Below, one piece after another: positions 42,240 through 50,611 of a stretch of DNA of 64,000 bases (its first letter is position 1; each line of letters begins with the position of its first letter). The notes below the pieces were generated by a model that saw only the letters and a program-made list of their open reading frames with translations, had not been told where the DNA came from and did not search any database. The DNA comes from Shewanella phaeophyticola (GTDB lineage Bacteria; Pseudomonadota; Gammaproteobacteria; Enterobacterales; Shewanellaceae). The position numbers and the translations under genes were made by a program. Where the stretch lies: contig NZ_JAODOQ010000001.1 in assembly GCF_025398315.1 (NCBI RefSeq), positions 2,170,001 through 2,234,000 on the forward strand, given 5' to 3'.

Positions 42240-42554
42240 ATGAATGACGAAAAACAATTACACTGGCTAGTTCGACCGTCAACTATTCGTAAGCTCTGGA
42301 TTGGTTTCAGTGTTGTACTGACCTTGGTGGTTCTTGCACAAACAGTAATATACGTTAAGGGTTATTTTGGCTTTGATGGTTGGTTTGGCTTCGGTGCAGT
42401 TTACGGATTTGTCAGTTGTCTGGTGATGGTATTAATTGCGAAATTATTAGGGCTATTTCTGAAACGTCCTCAGGACTATTATGATGAACCAGAACAAATT
42501 AAAACCTCTGCACCCAGTCATGACAAGGTAAAGGAGAATAGCAATGGGGTTTGA
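42240..42554 (+). CDS. Small membrane protein of the Mrp-like cluster
   Basis: A 104-residue protein with two hydrophobic segments (about 19-38 and 44-68, including GYFGFDGWFGFGAVYGFVSCLVMVLIAKLLGLFL), a charged N-terminus and a charged C-terminal tail (RPQDYYDEPEQIK). I do not recognise a named family, though similar short genes occur between antiporter subunits in related clusters. The ATG at 42240 overlaps the end region of subunit 2 closely (one base after its stop), and it overlaps the next gene by 11 bases, so it is part of the operon and probably of the complex. Confidence 0.75.
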   Translation: MNDEKQLHWLVRPSTIRKLWIGFSVVLTLVVLAQTVIYVKGYFGFDGWFGFGAVYGFVSCLVMVLIAKLLGLFLKRPQDYYDEPEQIKTSAPSHDKVKENSNGV

Positions 42555-44253
42555 ATTTTTATCTCCAGCATTTATTCTGCTAATTGCTGCCGTGCTGATA
42601 TGTTTGGTTAAAGGGCACGCGCGAACAGCTATTATCTTAATCGCCCCAATGATTACCCTGTTGGCCATATGGCAGATCCCCGACGGTGTCCAGAGCACGG
42701 TAAACTTTCTTTCATACAACATTGAACCTGTCGAAGGTAGCCCGCTAAGGCGATTGTTTGCGACTATTTTTACCATAATGGTCTTTGTTGGAGGTCTGTT
42801 TTCTTTTCGTATAGCACGTTGGTATGAACTTGCCGCAGCCTTTACATACGCTGCAGGTGCTATAGGAGTCTGTTTTGCCGGCGATCTTATTACCATGTTC
42901 GTTTACTGGGAACTCATGGCGATATTCTCTACTATTGTGGTTTGGTGTGGTGGTACGCCCAGTTCACGCGCTGCAGGAATACGTTATGCCATCATGCATT
43001 TTCTCGGCGGCGTAATACTTAAAGTTGGAATAGTAGGTGTCGTGCTTGGGACTGGTTCTATCCAAATCCAACCTATGCTGGCAACAGATTTCAGTACATG
43101 GATGATACTTATTGGCATTTTAATAAACGCAGCTGCACCACCAGTGTCAGCTTGGCTAGCCGATGCATATCCAGAAGCCACACCCACTGGTTCAGTATTT
43201 TTGTCGGCATTTACAACTAAAACAGCTGTACTGGCACTGATATTATTATTCCCAGGCGAATCTGTGCTGATTGGCATTGGTCTATTTATGGTTATGTACG
43301 GTATTATTTTCGCATTATTGGAAAATGATGTACGTCGTATCCTTTCCTATTCTGTAGTTAACCAAGTCGGATTTATGGTTGTTGCCGTAGGTATTGGCAC
43401 TGAAATGGCACTTAATGGGGCTGCGGCTCATGCTTTTGCACATATTATATATAAAGCGCTACTGTTTATGAGTGCGGGTGTTGTTATATACCGCACAGGG
43501 AAAAATAAATGTATGGAGTTGGGTGGTCTATTTCACACCATGCCACTTACCTGCGTTTGCGGTATTATTGGCGCGCTAGCGATTTCAAGTTTTCCACTGA
43601 CTTCAGGCTTTACAACAAAAAGCATGATCTCCCAAGCTGCTATTGATGGAAACTTAGTGTGGGTTTACATGGCATTAACCGCCGCGTCGGCCGGTGTATT
43701 TCTTCATGCTGGCATCAAATTTCCATGGTTTGTGTTTTTCCAAAAAGACTCAGGGTTAAGGCCAAAAGATGCACCATGGAATATGGGGCTGGCGATGATC
43801 ATGTTTGCGAGTATGTGCATTTTACTGGGTGTATTCCCAGAAATACTTTATGCCCTATTACCCTACCCTGTTGATTACCAACCTTACTCTATTGGTAAAG
43901 TGTTGTTCTATCTGCAGTTGCTGCTATTTTCAGGATTGGCTTTCTTCGTATTATTACCACTAATGAAGCGAACCATGACCATTAGCCTCGACACAGATTG
44001 GCTTTGGCGACGAGCGGGCTTTTCATTGGTTAAGTTGATCGAACGAGCACTTAGCTCACTAAGTGAAGTTGTTACACAACAACGAAACCGCTTGCAGGAA
44101 CTTTTACAACGTATGGCAGTGCGTTATCTAGGCCAACCGCATACAGCAGATAGCCAAGAGCGCAGCGTGTTCGCGCGGTCTTGGCGTGTGGGCACTACTG
44201 TACTATGGATCGCGGGGTTGCTATCGGCCTACGTATTGTTGTACTACCTTTAG
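42544..44253 (+). CDS. Antiporter-like subunit 3 (MrpA/NuoL-type, lacking the MbhD/E part)
   Basis: A third proton-conducting subunit, 569 residues, unbroken. FVYWELMAIFSTIVVWCGG holds the TM5 Glu; NAAAPPVSAWLADAYPEATPTGSVFLSAFTTKTAV the TM7 region; HAFAHIIYKALLFMSAG a later His/Lys pair; and SSFPLTSGFTTKSMI the TM12 region. After about residue 470 comes a cytoplasmic helical stretch (SLVKLIERALSSLSEVVTQQRNRLQELLQRM) and a final membrane helix, reminiscent of the lateral extension of NuoL/MrpA. It is last in the cluster, followed by a MITE. Confidence 0.88.
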   Translation: MGFEFLSPAFILLIAAVLICLVKGHARTAIILIAPMITLLAIWQIPDGVQSTVNFLSYNIEPVEGSPLRRLFATIFTIMVFVGGLFSFRIARWYELAAAFTYAAGAIGVCFAGDLITMFVYWELMAIFSTIVVWCGGTPSSRAAGIRYAIMHFLGGVILKVGIVGVVLGTGSIQIQPMLATDFSTWMILIGILINAAAPPVSAWLADAYPEATPTGSVFLSAFTTKTAVLALILLFPGESVLIGIGLFMVMYGIIFALLENDVRRILSYSVVNQVGFMVVAVGIGTEMALNGAAAHAFAHIIYKALLFMSAGVVIYRTGKNKCMELGGLFHTMPLTCVCGIIGALAISSFPLTSGFTTKSMISQAAIDGNLVWVYMALTAASAGVFLHAGIKFPWFVFFQKDSGLRPKDAPWNMGLAMIMFASMCILLGVFPEILYALLPYPVDYQPYSIGKVLFYLQLLLFSGLAFFVLLPLMKRTMTISLDTDWLWRRAGFSLVKLIERALSSLSEVVTQQRNRLQELLQRMAVRYLGQPHTADSQERSVFARSWRVGTTVLWIAGLLSAYVLLYYL

Positions 44254-44363
44254 CATCAATGGGAACAAATGTTTCACTTGACTCCATTTGCTATAGTAAT
44301 TTTTCAGATCCGATAGTCACTTTTACACGCATTGAAGATGGCTATTGTGAGGGCTGGAGGCTA

Positions 44364-44626
44364 GGGTCTGTTGATCTTTCAAGGTTATTTTTGCAGCGAA
44401 TTGTTGGCCATTTATACAAGGCAGAGACTTTGAGGTGTAGTTATTCTACATAAAAAGTCGATAACGCAGTAAAAATGGCCAACAAACGCTGCCTGAAAGG
44501 TTCGGCTAAAAACGTTTTACTCTTTGTTGAATGGATTTTGCTTAGATGACTAGGCATCAATCCATTCGCCTCGATTAAAACGTTTTTAACTCGAACAAAA
44601 TTCAAACAGCAAAGATCAACAGACCC
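44364..44626. mobile_element. MITE copy 2, TA-flanked, 263 bp
   Basis: Same element as at 32245-32450: perfect 16-bp terminal repeats (GGGTCTGTTGATCTTT / AAAGATCAACAGACCC) and flanking TA at 44362-44363 and 44627-44628. It is longer because of about 67 internal bases (from about 44521 to 44587) that copy 1 lacks, and it is shorter by some bases in the left third. It lies 110 bases after the last antiporter gene. Confidence 0.85.
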
Positions 44627-44628
44627 TA

Positions 44629-44877
44629 GGGTTAAATATGCCATTATTGACATTTCTGTGTTTTCATAATGATAAACTCAAGCGGAGTTTTAGCACAATG
44701 GGAAATGATAGCCCCATTTTTTTGAACAAATAACATAACTCGTTTTCATGGTTTTGGCGATGTTATACTTGATGTACTCAACTCATCAATTGTTATCGAT
44801 ATGGCTATAAAATTGGCAATAAATGAGTGATTTACACACCATCTCCAAAGTTCATAAAAATGATCCCACCCATTATT
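44629..44877. other. Non-coding stretch between MITE and decayed Nudix copy
   Basis: AT-rich sequence with no recognisable gene, hairpin or operator. Confidence 0.4.
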
Positions 44878-45160
44878 TGTATTTGAGCAGACTCAGGTAA
44901 CTCACAACAAAAAATAAACGCTTGCGATTGACACACACGGTGAAAATCCCCCGCAGATAAATAATACACCTTCACCAAACAGTCTAACGTTTGCTGGCAT
45001 TATCGTAGAATGCCAGATGAATGGTTTCATTAGGGTCAAGCCCACCACCGGGTAAACTCCAATGCTTGTCGCCATAATGGGCTTTTAATAACAACACTTG
45101 ACCATCGTCATTAGTGATTACGACTTGGGAACTGAGTCCAAATAAATCGTTATAAGCCAT
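44878..45160 (-). pseudogene. Decayed Nudix hydrolase copy
   Basis: The 5' 50 codons are nearly identical to the Nudix gene at 34926-35330 (MAYNDLFGLSSQVVITNDDGQ, then YGDKHWSLPGGGLDPNETIH). After that the Nudix box is destroyed: the REXXEE core is replaced by FYDNASKR and a stop. The nucleotide similarity nevertheless continues to about 44878 (for example AAATAAACGCTTGCGATTGA is shared). It is a genuine relic, not a single-base error, and lies in the same orientation as the intact copy on the other side of the Mrp-like cluster. Confidence 0.82.
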
Positions 45161-45360
45161 AACACTGTTACCTAAAAGCGGGACTGAAGTTGAACTGAAC
45201 AACGTTATAGAAACAAGTTAACGCCAGGAAATACCATTGTAGAGGACGTAAACAGAACCTAACTGCAATGGTATCAACATGGAGTGACGACTGTTCTAAC
45301 GGCTTATCAGCTCCCTGTGTCAGCTTCATTTGAACGCTGGTAAGAATCGTTCTTTGAAGA

Positions 45361-46017
45361 CTATTTTCGACCTAGAATTCTGAGTACTCGTAAAAACAAA
45401 TTGATGATGTCCATATATAAGGCAGCAGCGCTATCGACGGCGTTATCAACTGTTTTCGGAATGGCATTAGCTCGAGCCCAATCATAGCCAATATAACCAC
45501 AAAAAATCAACGCAACAATCCAGTCTAAAATGCCGTGATGGGTATTAAAAATAAATATTTCAACGAGCTCCACAACAATCACACAAATCAACGCAATGGT
45601 TAATCCACCCGCTATCTTTTTAAAAAATGCTGGATACATTGAGCCTAACAACATCATCACAAACGTTACCATTCCAGTAACCCTAATGGCCTCTTGCACA
45701 ATATCAGGATTATATTGGCTCACCACAAGATTAATAATCAGCCCAAACGGTACCACCACAAAGTTATAGCCAATAAAGCTCACAATAGGCTTATCTGATT
45801 TGCTAAAAAGGTAAATACCAAAGAAACACGAAGCAAAATAACCAATAAAGAAAATAATAGGATTAATGCTGCTAATTGATTCAACCGAAATGTTCAGCAC
45901 CATAAGCCAATTGATGGCAAAACCCCATAACAGCGTTAAGCCAATGATAAAATTGTAAGTAGACCCACTGATAATGTTGTCATTGGTGTGGGTTCTGTTA
46001 AATACATCGACTTCCAT
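45361..46017 (-). CDS. Bax inhibitor-1 family membrane protein
   Basis: A 218-residue protein with seven hydrophobic segments. The last part, YIGYDWARANAIPKTVDNAVDSAAALYMDIINLFLRVLRILG, matches the BI-1/YccA signature, with the paired acidic residues thought to govern a calcium-leak pore. The bacterial function is not established. ATG follows GGATATAAA. Single gene. Confidence 0.85.
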   Translation of the reverse strand: MEVDVFNRTHTNDNIISGSTYNFIIGLTLLWGFAINWLMVLNISVESISSINPIIFFIGYFASCFFGIYLFSKSDKPIVSFIGYNFVVVPFGLIINLVVSQYNPDIVQEAIRVTGMVTFVMMLLGSMYPAFFKKIAGGLTIALICVIVVELVEIFIFNTHHGILDWIVALIFCGYIGYDWARANAIPKTVDNAVDSAAALYMDIINLFLRVLRILGRK

Positions 46018-46163
46018 TTTATATCCTTATAAATTGAGATTTTATGTTGATTTGAGCATGTTCAACATCAAGAGTGATTGAGCTAGCTTTAGATTGACAA
46101 TTATCACACAAAACTTTGTAATAAAAGCATTATTTATGAAAGTCCTTTTTTGATTTGAAAAAG

Positions 46164-46760
46164 TTAATGGTTAATATCTGTCTCATTCACTACACCATAA
46201 ATAAGCTCTGTATCACTTACAAATTCCTCAATTATTGGAATGGCCTCATTCATATGAGAAAAGCGGTGAGTACCACCGTCAAAGCAATGAACCTTAAACT
46301 TGTCTTTTAATCGATTTTTTGTAGCGATTGAATCTAACAACTCATCTGCCATATCTAATAAAATCAAACCGCAACCTTGAGCAAAAAAATCAGCATACGC
46401 ATCAACAGTTTTTGATGTTAATTCATAGTTGTCACCATAATAGGTTTGTCCACATCCAATATATTTTTGCAATGTAGAGTTAGGTGATATAGCAGGATTT
46501 ATAGATACAAAAGGTACCCCAATTTGAACTCCAATTCTATTTGCCCAATATCCACCAAGGCTTGTACCGACGATAAGATCAACTTGAAAGTCAGTACAGG
46601 CGCTCATCAACTGTTTTTCAATCAAACTTGGCATTGTTGTGTAATCTACAGTAATTCCTTTGACATTGCCTAAACAGCTTAATGCCTTAACTTTGTCAGA
46701 TTGAGGATCAAATCGACTACCAAAACCGTGAATGTATAAAATGACTATTTTTGGGTGCAT
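46164..46760 (-). CDS. YqiA/YcfP-family alpha/beta hydrolase
   Basis: A 198-residue small esterase-like protein. YIHGFGSRF provides the oxyanion region, GTSLGGYWANRIG (near residue 66) the nucleophile elbow, and FDGGTHRFSHM the catalytic histidine, as in the UPF0227/YqiA families. Substrate unknown. ATG follows GAGGAATAAA. Base composition is lower in GC than the neighbours, as for the next gene. Confidence 0.82.
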   Translation of the reverse strand: MHPKIVILYIHGFGSRFDPQSDKVKALSCLGNVKGITVDYTTMPSLIEKQLMSACTDFQVDLIVGTSLGGYWANRIGVQIGVPFVSINPAISPNSTLQKYIGCGQTYYGDNYELTSKTVDAYADFFAQGCGLILLDMADELLDSIATKNRLKDKFKVHCFDGGTHRFSHMNEAIPIIEEFVSDTELIYGVVNETDINH

Positions 46761-46937
46761 TTTATTCCTCTTAAGATTAAAGCTAAAAAACTTACATGCA
46801 CTTCTTTATTCACAAGCACAAGTTAAAATCCAAAAGATATCATAAATGATAGGGTTTAACAGGTAAGAGATCCTGCTCAAATTGCTCAGCTAAATTTGCT
46901 CACATCCATTATTTGGCAAGAGGGGAAATGATATCAG

Positions 46938-47522
46938 CTAGAGTTTTGCTATTGTCATATTGCTATTCACAAACATCAATTGCTCTACAACTCTTAAAGC
47001 AGAAACTTCATAATTTACCGAAGATTCGAATTTTGAATGGATTGCCTTAAAATCCAACTCTGCAGAAACTCGTTGACATAAGTCCAAGTATTGCCAATAC
47101 ACATCTACTTTTCCGATAATGTATTTATGCGACTTACCGAGAAGAAAATAGCATACTCGGCTATCCCAAATGGCGTATACCTTTGGATTGATAAAATGTA
47201 AGAGCTTTGATACACCAACAAGAGAATTGTTGATCAACGACTTAAGAATAAGGATTTCATTACTTGAAATACGCTCTGGTAATCTCGCTTTATTGAGTAT
47301 TTTCAACGACTCGTCAAAGTTATTTGACTTAAAATTCATTATCGTCGGCATCCATCCGTAAGTGAAATTGGCTCCTATAATCAAATCTTGCTCTGTAAAC
47401 TCATTTTTATCACTGAAGTAGTTTACAAAATGACGGTATGATCTGTGATAGGTATGTTCTGGGTCTTCATATTGTAGAGAATCAGCATGCTGTAAAATGT
47501 CATTCACGTTTATGTTATTCAT
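46938..47522 (-). CDS. Hypothetical protein, unrecognised
   Basis: I do not assign a family. The 194-residue soluble, mainly helical protein contains LVGVSKLLHFINPKVYAIWDSRVCYFLLG, a segment reminiscent of the helical core seen in several HhH-type and defence-associated hypothetical proteins (inference only). No signal peptide. ATG follows GAGACACT. It stands alone in an AT-rich region between a YqiA-like gene and an M24 peptidase and could be recently acquired. Confidence 0.65.
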   Translation of the reverse strand: MNNINVNDILQHADSLQYEDPEHTYHRSYRHFVNYFSDKNEFTEQDLIIGANFTYGWMPTIMNFKSNNFDESLKILNKARLPERISSNEILILKSLINNSLVGVSKLLHFINPKVYAIWDSRVCYFLLGKSHKYIIGKVDVYWQYLDLCQRVSAELDFKAIHSKFESSVNYEVSALRVVEQLMFVNSNMTIAKL

Positions 47523-47606
47523 AGTGTCTCAAAAAAGAATATTTACACCGAATTGTAGAGTTTTGTATAAGTGAAGTTAACTGCGGTGGCAGCAAAAATC
47601 ATCTTT

Positions 47607-48947
47607 TTAGCTTTTTATGAGTAATAACTCTGTTTGCCTACCATTGAGGTACCACACACCTGATTGATCAAAAATGGCATCTTCTTCCAGCATAATCCTG
47701 ATGTCTTTATTCCATGCGTCGATAAAGATGGCGTTGTTTAACTCAATAGCATAAGCCGTGTTTAGATGTAATGGATAATCACCATCGCCAGGTACGCCCT
47801 GTTGCGAGTCCCACATCCCCAGTGTAGTGCCTGCACCATGGCCATGGTAGCCCAGAGGATGTGTGTATATTGTTGGGGTTAATCCTTGTGAAATGGCCAG
47901 TTTACGAGAACGTGCTAATACTTGGTTACCGGTTAACCCTTGAGCGAATTGTCCAGTAAATATATCTTGGAGTTGATTTCCAGATAACAACGCCTTTTGT
48001 AAATACAGTGGCGCCTCTGTCTCACCCGGTTTTAATACATAAGCATGTTGTTGAGTATCGGTATTCAAGCGTAAATAGCTTATCCCAAAATCCACATGCA
48101 ATAAGTCGCCAGGTAAAATGACTTGTGGTTCATCGCCATGGCTTAAGTTCGATTCGTGCTCGAGAGTAGCATCTCCTCCTCGTTGAATTGAAACGGTTGG
48201 GTGAAACCAAGTTTGTAGCTTAAGTTCAACAACACGTTCTCTCAACCACCACACTACATCGTCAGTGGTTGTTTGCTTGGGTGTAATCACCTTGTTTGAA
48301 AAGGCCTCGGCAATGATAGAATGCGCCAACTTTATAATATCTTTATAAATTGCAATCTCCTCTGGAATACGTTGCTCTAACCACCCAATGGCAACCGGCT
48401 CTGCCGAAACAATTTTGCTTTTATATTTTTCAGGTAAATGTGCTAACAGATTATCTCTGTCTGTGGCAACTAGCCCGTCAGCATGTGCCCAGTGTTCAGA
48501 TTGATTAATACCTATACTATTAGGTTGATAGTGTTCAATTAATGCATTAAGCGCTAACCATTGATTAGGCTGTGTTTCTTTATCCCAGGCTTTTTCAAAA
48601 ACATGACCAACGTTATAAGGGGCAATGGCATGAGCACCTATTGTTCCGTCATTTTTACGAGCAAACACCAATATTGTTGTACGGCGTGCAGATATCCAGG
48701 TGGCGGGTAATAGTGTTTTAATGACAGGGTCTTCATTGTATTCACGACTAATGATGACCCACAAATCTAACTGATGTTCATTCATTAGCTTGGGCAATAA
48801 TTGATCAACCCGTTTCGTTAAAATATCGTCGATAAATGCAGCCCTGTCACGCATCGGCAAAACCTCAACTGCATTGGCTGAAATTGAAGTAACAGAGACA
48901 GTTAAGGTCAGTAGAGATGATAAACAGATCCAATTAAAAAAACGCAC
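47607..48947 (-). CDS. Exported M24 family metallopeptidase (Xaa-Pro aminopeptidase-like)
   Basis: The 446-residue protein begins with a signal peptide (WICLSSLLTLTVSVTSISANA), so it acts in the periplasm or outside. Its N-terminal creatinase-like domain (about 30-200) is followed by the pita-bread domain with the metal ligands in LLHVDFGISY (Asp), THPLGYHGHGAGTTLGMWD (His) and YAIELNNAIFI (Glu). A GTG start follows GGAATTAATT. It is a single gene. Confidence 0.88.
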   Translation of the reverse strand: MRFFNWICLSSLLTLTVSVTSISANAVEVLPMRDRAAFIDDILTKRVDQLLPKLMNEHQLDLWVIISREYNEDPVIKTLLPATWISARRTTILVFARKNDGTIGAHAIAPYNVGHVFEKAWDKETQPNQWLALNALIEHYQPNSIGINQSEHWAHADGLVATDRDNLLAHLPEKYKSKIVSAEPVAIGWLEQRIPEEIAIYKDIIKLAHSIIAEAFSNKVITPKQTTTDDVVWWLRERVVELKLQTWFHPTVSIQRGGDATLEHESNLSHGDEPQVILPGDLLHVDFGISYLRLNTDTQQHAYVLKPGETEAPLYLQKALLSGNQLQDIFTGQFAQGLTGNQVLARSRKLAISQGLTPTIYTHPLGYHGHGAGTTLGMWDSQQGVPGDGDYPLHLNTAYAIELNNAIFIDAWNKDIRIMLEEDAIFDQSGVWYLNGRQTELLLIKS

Positions 48948-49460
48948 AATTAATTCCTTTTATTAGCGATAATGTTGAATGCACATCGCACACAACCCAT
49001 GGCTTAAACGGATTGATATTAATATAAACAAAATTCACATCCCCGTATTCAAGTTTATTCAATATTGTAATAAAGAATTTAACGTTAACCGTTGTGAATG
49101 GAGTAAAGAAAAATACCATCTTCCATAAAACTACGCCTAAAATAACTGAGATTGTCCTCGGTTAGCATAAAAATCACTTTAAACGACTATCATAGCCCTA
49201 CGTTTTTGCTTAATGAGTTGCTAATCCTCGATGGCAATAAGTCACAGTAAAATAAAGTAAGAACACACCAATTTTAGACACTTAGCAGGGGTAATGAGTC
49301 AGGTAACCAGCGTAAGTTTACAACTTACGGCCATCATTGCTCTGGTTCGGGGGATGTGCCACGACATTTGTAGCCGCAGCCATATTTGAAACACGTTTGG
49401 GGACAAAAAAGTCAGATACACTAACTTAAAAGGGATAAAAGCAACGCTGTATTCAAACCT
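48948..49460. other. Intergenic region, no gene recognised
   Basis: About 510 AT-rich bases between the M24 peptidase and the marR gene. The only ORF-like stretch (48934-49119, minus) overlaps the peptidase start and has no RBS or recognisable content. No tRNA or terminator is evident. Confidence 0.5.
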
Positions 49461-49880
49461 TTACAGGCTAAACTGATTCACTTTGTTCAACAGACGCATA
49501 AACTCATCTTGCTCAGCTTCAGTGAGAACAGCTAAAAAGCGTTCATTGACCCACTCGGCTTCATGGACTAAATCTTGCTCTAATGCTTTACCATTGTCAG
49601 TTAAAAAGATTTGAAAAGCGCGACGATTGTCTGCCTCTTGGTGACGGGTAATAAACCCCTGCACTTGCAGGTTATCGAGCAGGCGAGTCATGGTGTAATT
49701 GGCGACATCGCAACGTTTTGATAACTCAGTTTGGCTTAAGCCCTCTTCTTGCCATAGAGCAAATAACACAGGCCACAGTTTGCTGTCTAACTCATAACGC
49801 TTTAAGCGCGTGTCGAGTTCTTGCTGTAAGGCAATATTAAGATGGGAAATCAGGTAACTTAAACTTTCAAATCGTTTCAA
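49461..49880 (-). CDS. MarR-family transcriptional regulator
   Basis: A 139-residue winged-helix regulator. The recognition region is GLSQTELSKRCDVANYTMTRLLDNLQVQGFITRHQEADNRRAFQIFLT, with the MarR wing DNRR. TTG at 49880 follows a perfect GGAGG seven bases upstream. A perfect 12-bp palindrome at 49921-49932, 41 bases upstream, is a likely autoregulatory operator. No obvious target gene is adjacent. Confidence 0.9.
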   Translation of the reverse strand: MKRFESLSYLISHLNIALQQELDTRLKRYELDSKLWPVLFALWQEEGLSQTELSKRCDVANYTMTRLLDNLQVQGFITRHQEADNRRAFQIFLTDNGKALEQDLVHEAEWVNERFLAVLTEAEQDEFMRLLNKVNQFSL

Positions 49881-49920
49881 ATGATACCTCCTACATCGTC
49901 ATTGGCATGGTCAGTTAGGA

Positions 49921-49932
49921 TCACTATAGTGA
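49921..49932. promoter_or_regulatory. Palindrome upstream of marR, possible operator
   Basis: TCACTATAGTGA is a perfect 12-bp palindrome 41 bases upstream of the marR start, in the expected place for MarR self-control. Symmetry is seen; binding is inferred. Confidence 0.5.
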
Positions 49933-50163
49933 GCAACTAAACTCGCGCGAACAAATTAAGATTACCATGTCTATACGTTATGAGAAGCGCTTTAGCCTTA
50001 GTTTGAGTGAATATATAGATTAAAAAAATTTAACTATTTGTATTTTAAATAGTTAATATCAAGCTATATCAATGTTTGCCCACAAAATACATGATGTGTC
50101 ATGAGCTAGCAAAGCACGCCGTGAGTAAGCCAAGGACTATTTAAGAACAGATATGCTCACTCG

Positions 50164-50601
50164 TTAATCAAAAGAAATGTATTCGTTAATGTATCGGTAA
50201 TAACAAGCTCGATTAAGCATACCAGTTAATCCCCTAGTTAAAGGGACATAAATACCATCATCTGTCACGGTAATGTCTGCAATATTCACCGGAGGAAGTT
50301 GTGTGCCAATACTACTAGAAAAGGTTAATTGAGTCGGCTCAGTATTGTGTTGATAATCAACCATTATTAGTGGGTGTTGCTCCACGCTGACGTTGACTTT
50401 TTCAACTGGGGTAATTAAAAAATATTCATTGTCGATGCAGTGTAAAATACTGCTGAACAATGCTGCAAACTTAGCTGGCAACGGGCTGTTAAGATACAGC
50501 CAATCACCATTTGCTTGGATATGAAACAACACATCATCACTGCATAACGCCACCCCCTCAGGATGAGTAAATACGTTCAATGCTGTTGTTTCATCTGCCA
50601 T
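50164..50601 (-). CDS. DUF1285 family protein
   Basis: A 145-residue soluble protein of unknown function. The DUF1285 pattern is visible: VLFHIQANGDWLYLNSPLPAKFAALFSSIL, then YFLITPVEKVNVSVEQHPLIMV. ATG at 50601 follows AAGGCTAATAAC, eleven bases after the ydiJ stop at 50612, so it is cotranscribed with ydiJ. The DUF1285-ydiJ-ppsA neighbourhood is conserved in Shewanella. Confidence 0.82.
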   Translation of the reverse strand: MADETTALNVFTHPEGVALCSDDVLFHIQANGDWLYLNSPLPAKFAALFSSILHCIDNEYFLITPVEKVNVSVEQHPLIMVDYQHNTEPTQLTFSSSIGTQLPPVNIADITVTDDGIYVPLTRGLTGMLNRACYYRYINEYISFD

Positions 50602-50611
50602 GTTATTAGCC

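Noticed and set aside
48934..49119. A 61-codon ORF upstream of the M24 peptidase
   Set aside because: It overlaps the peptidase start, lacks an RBS and shows no recognisable protein features.
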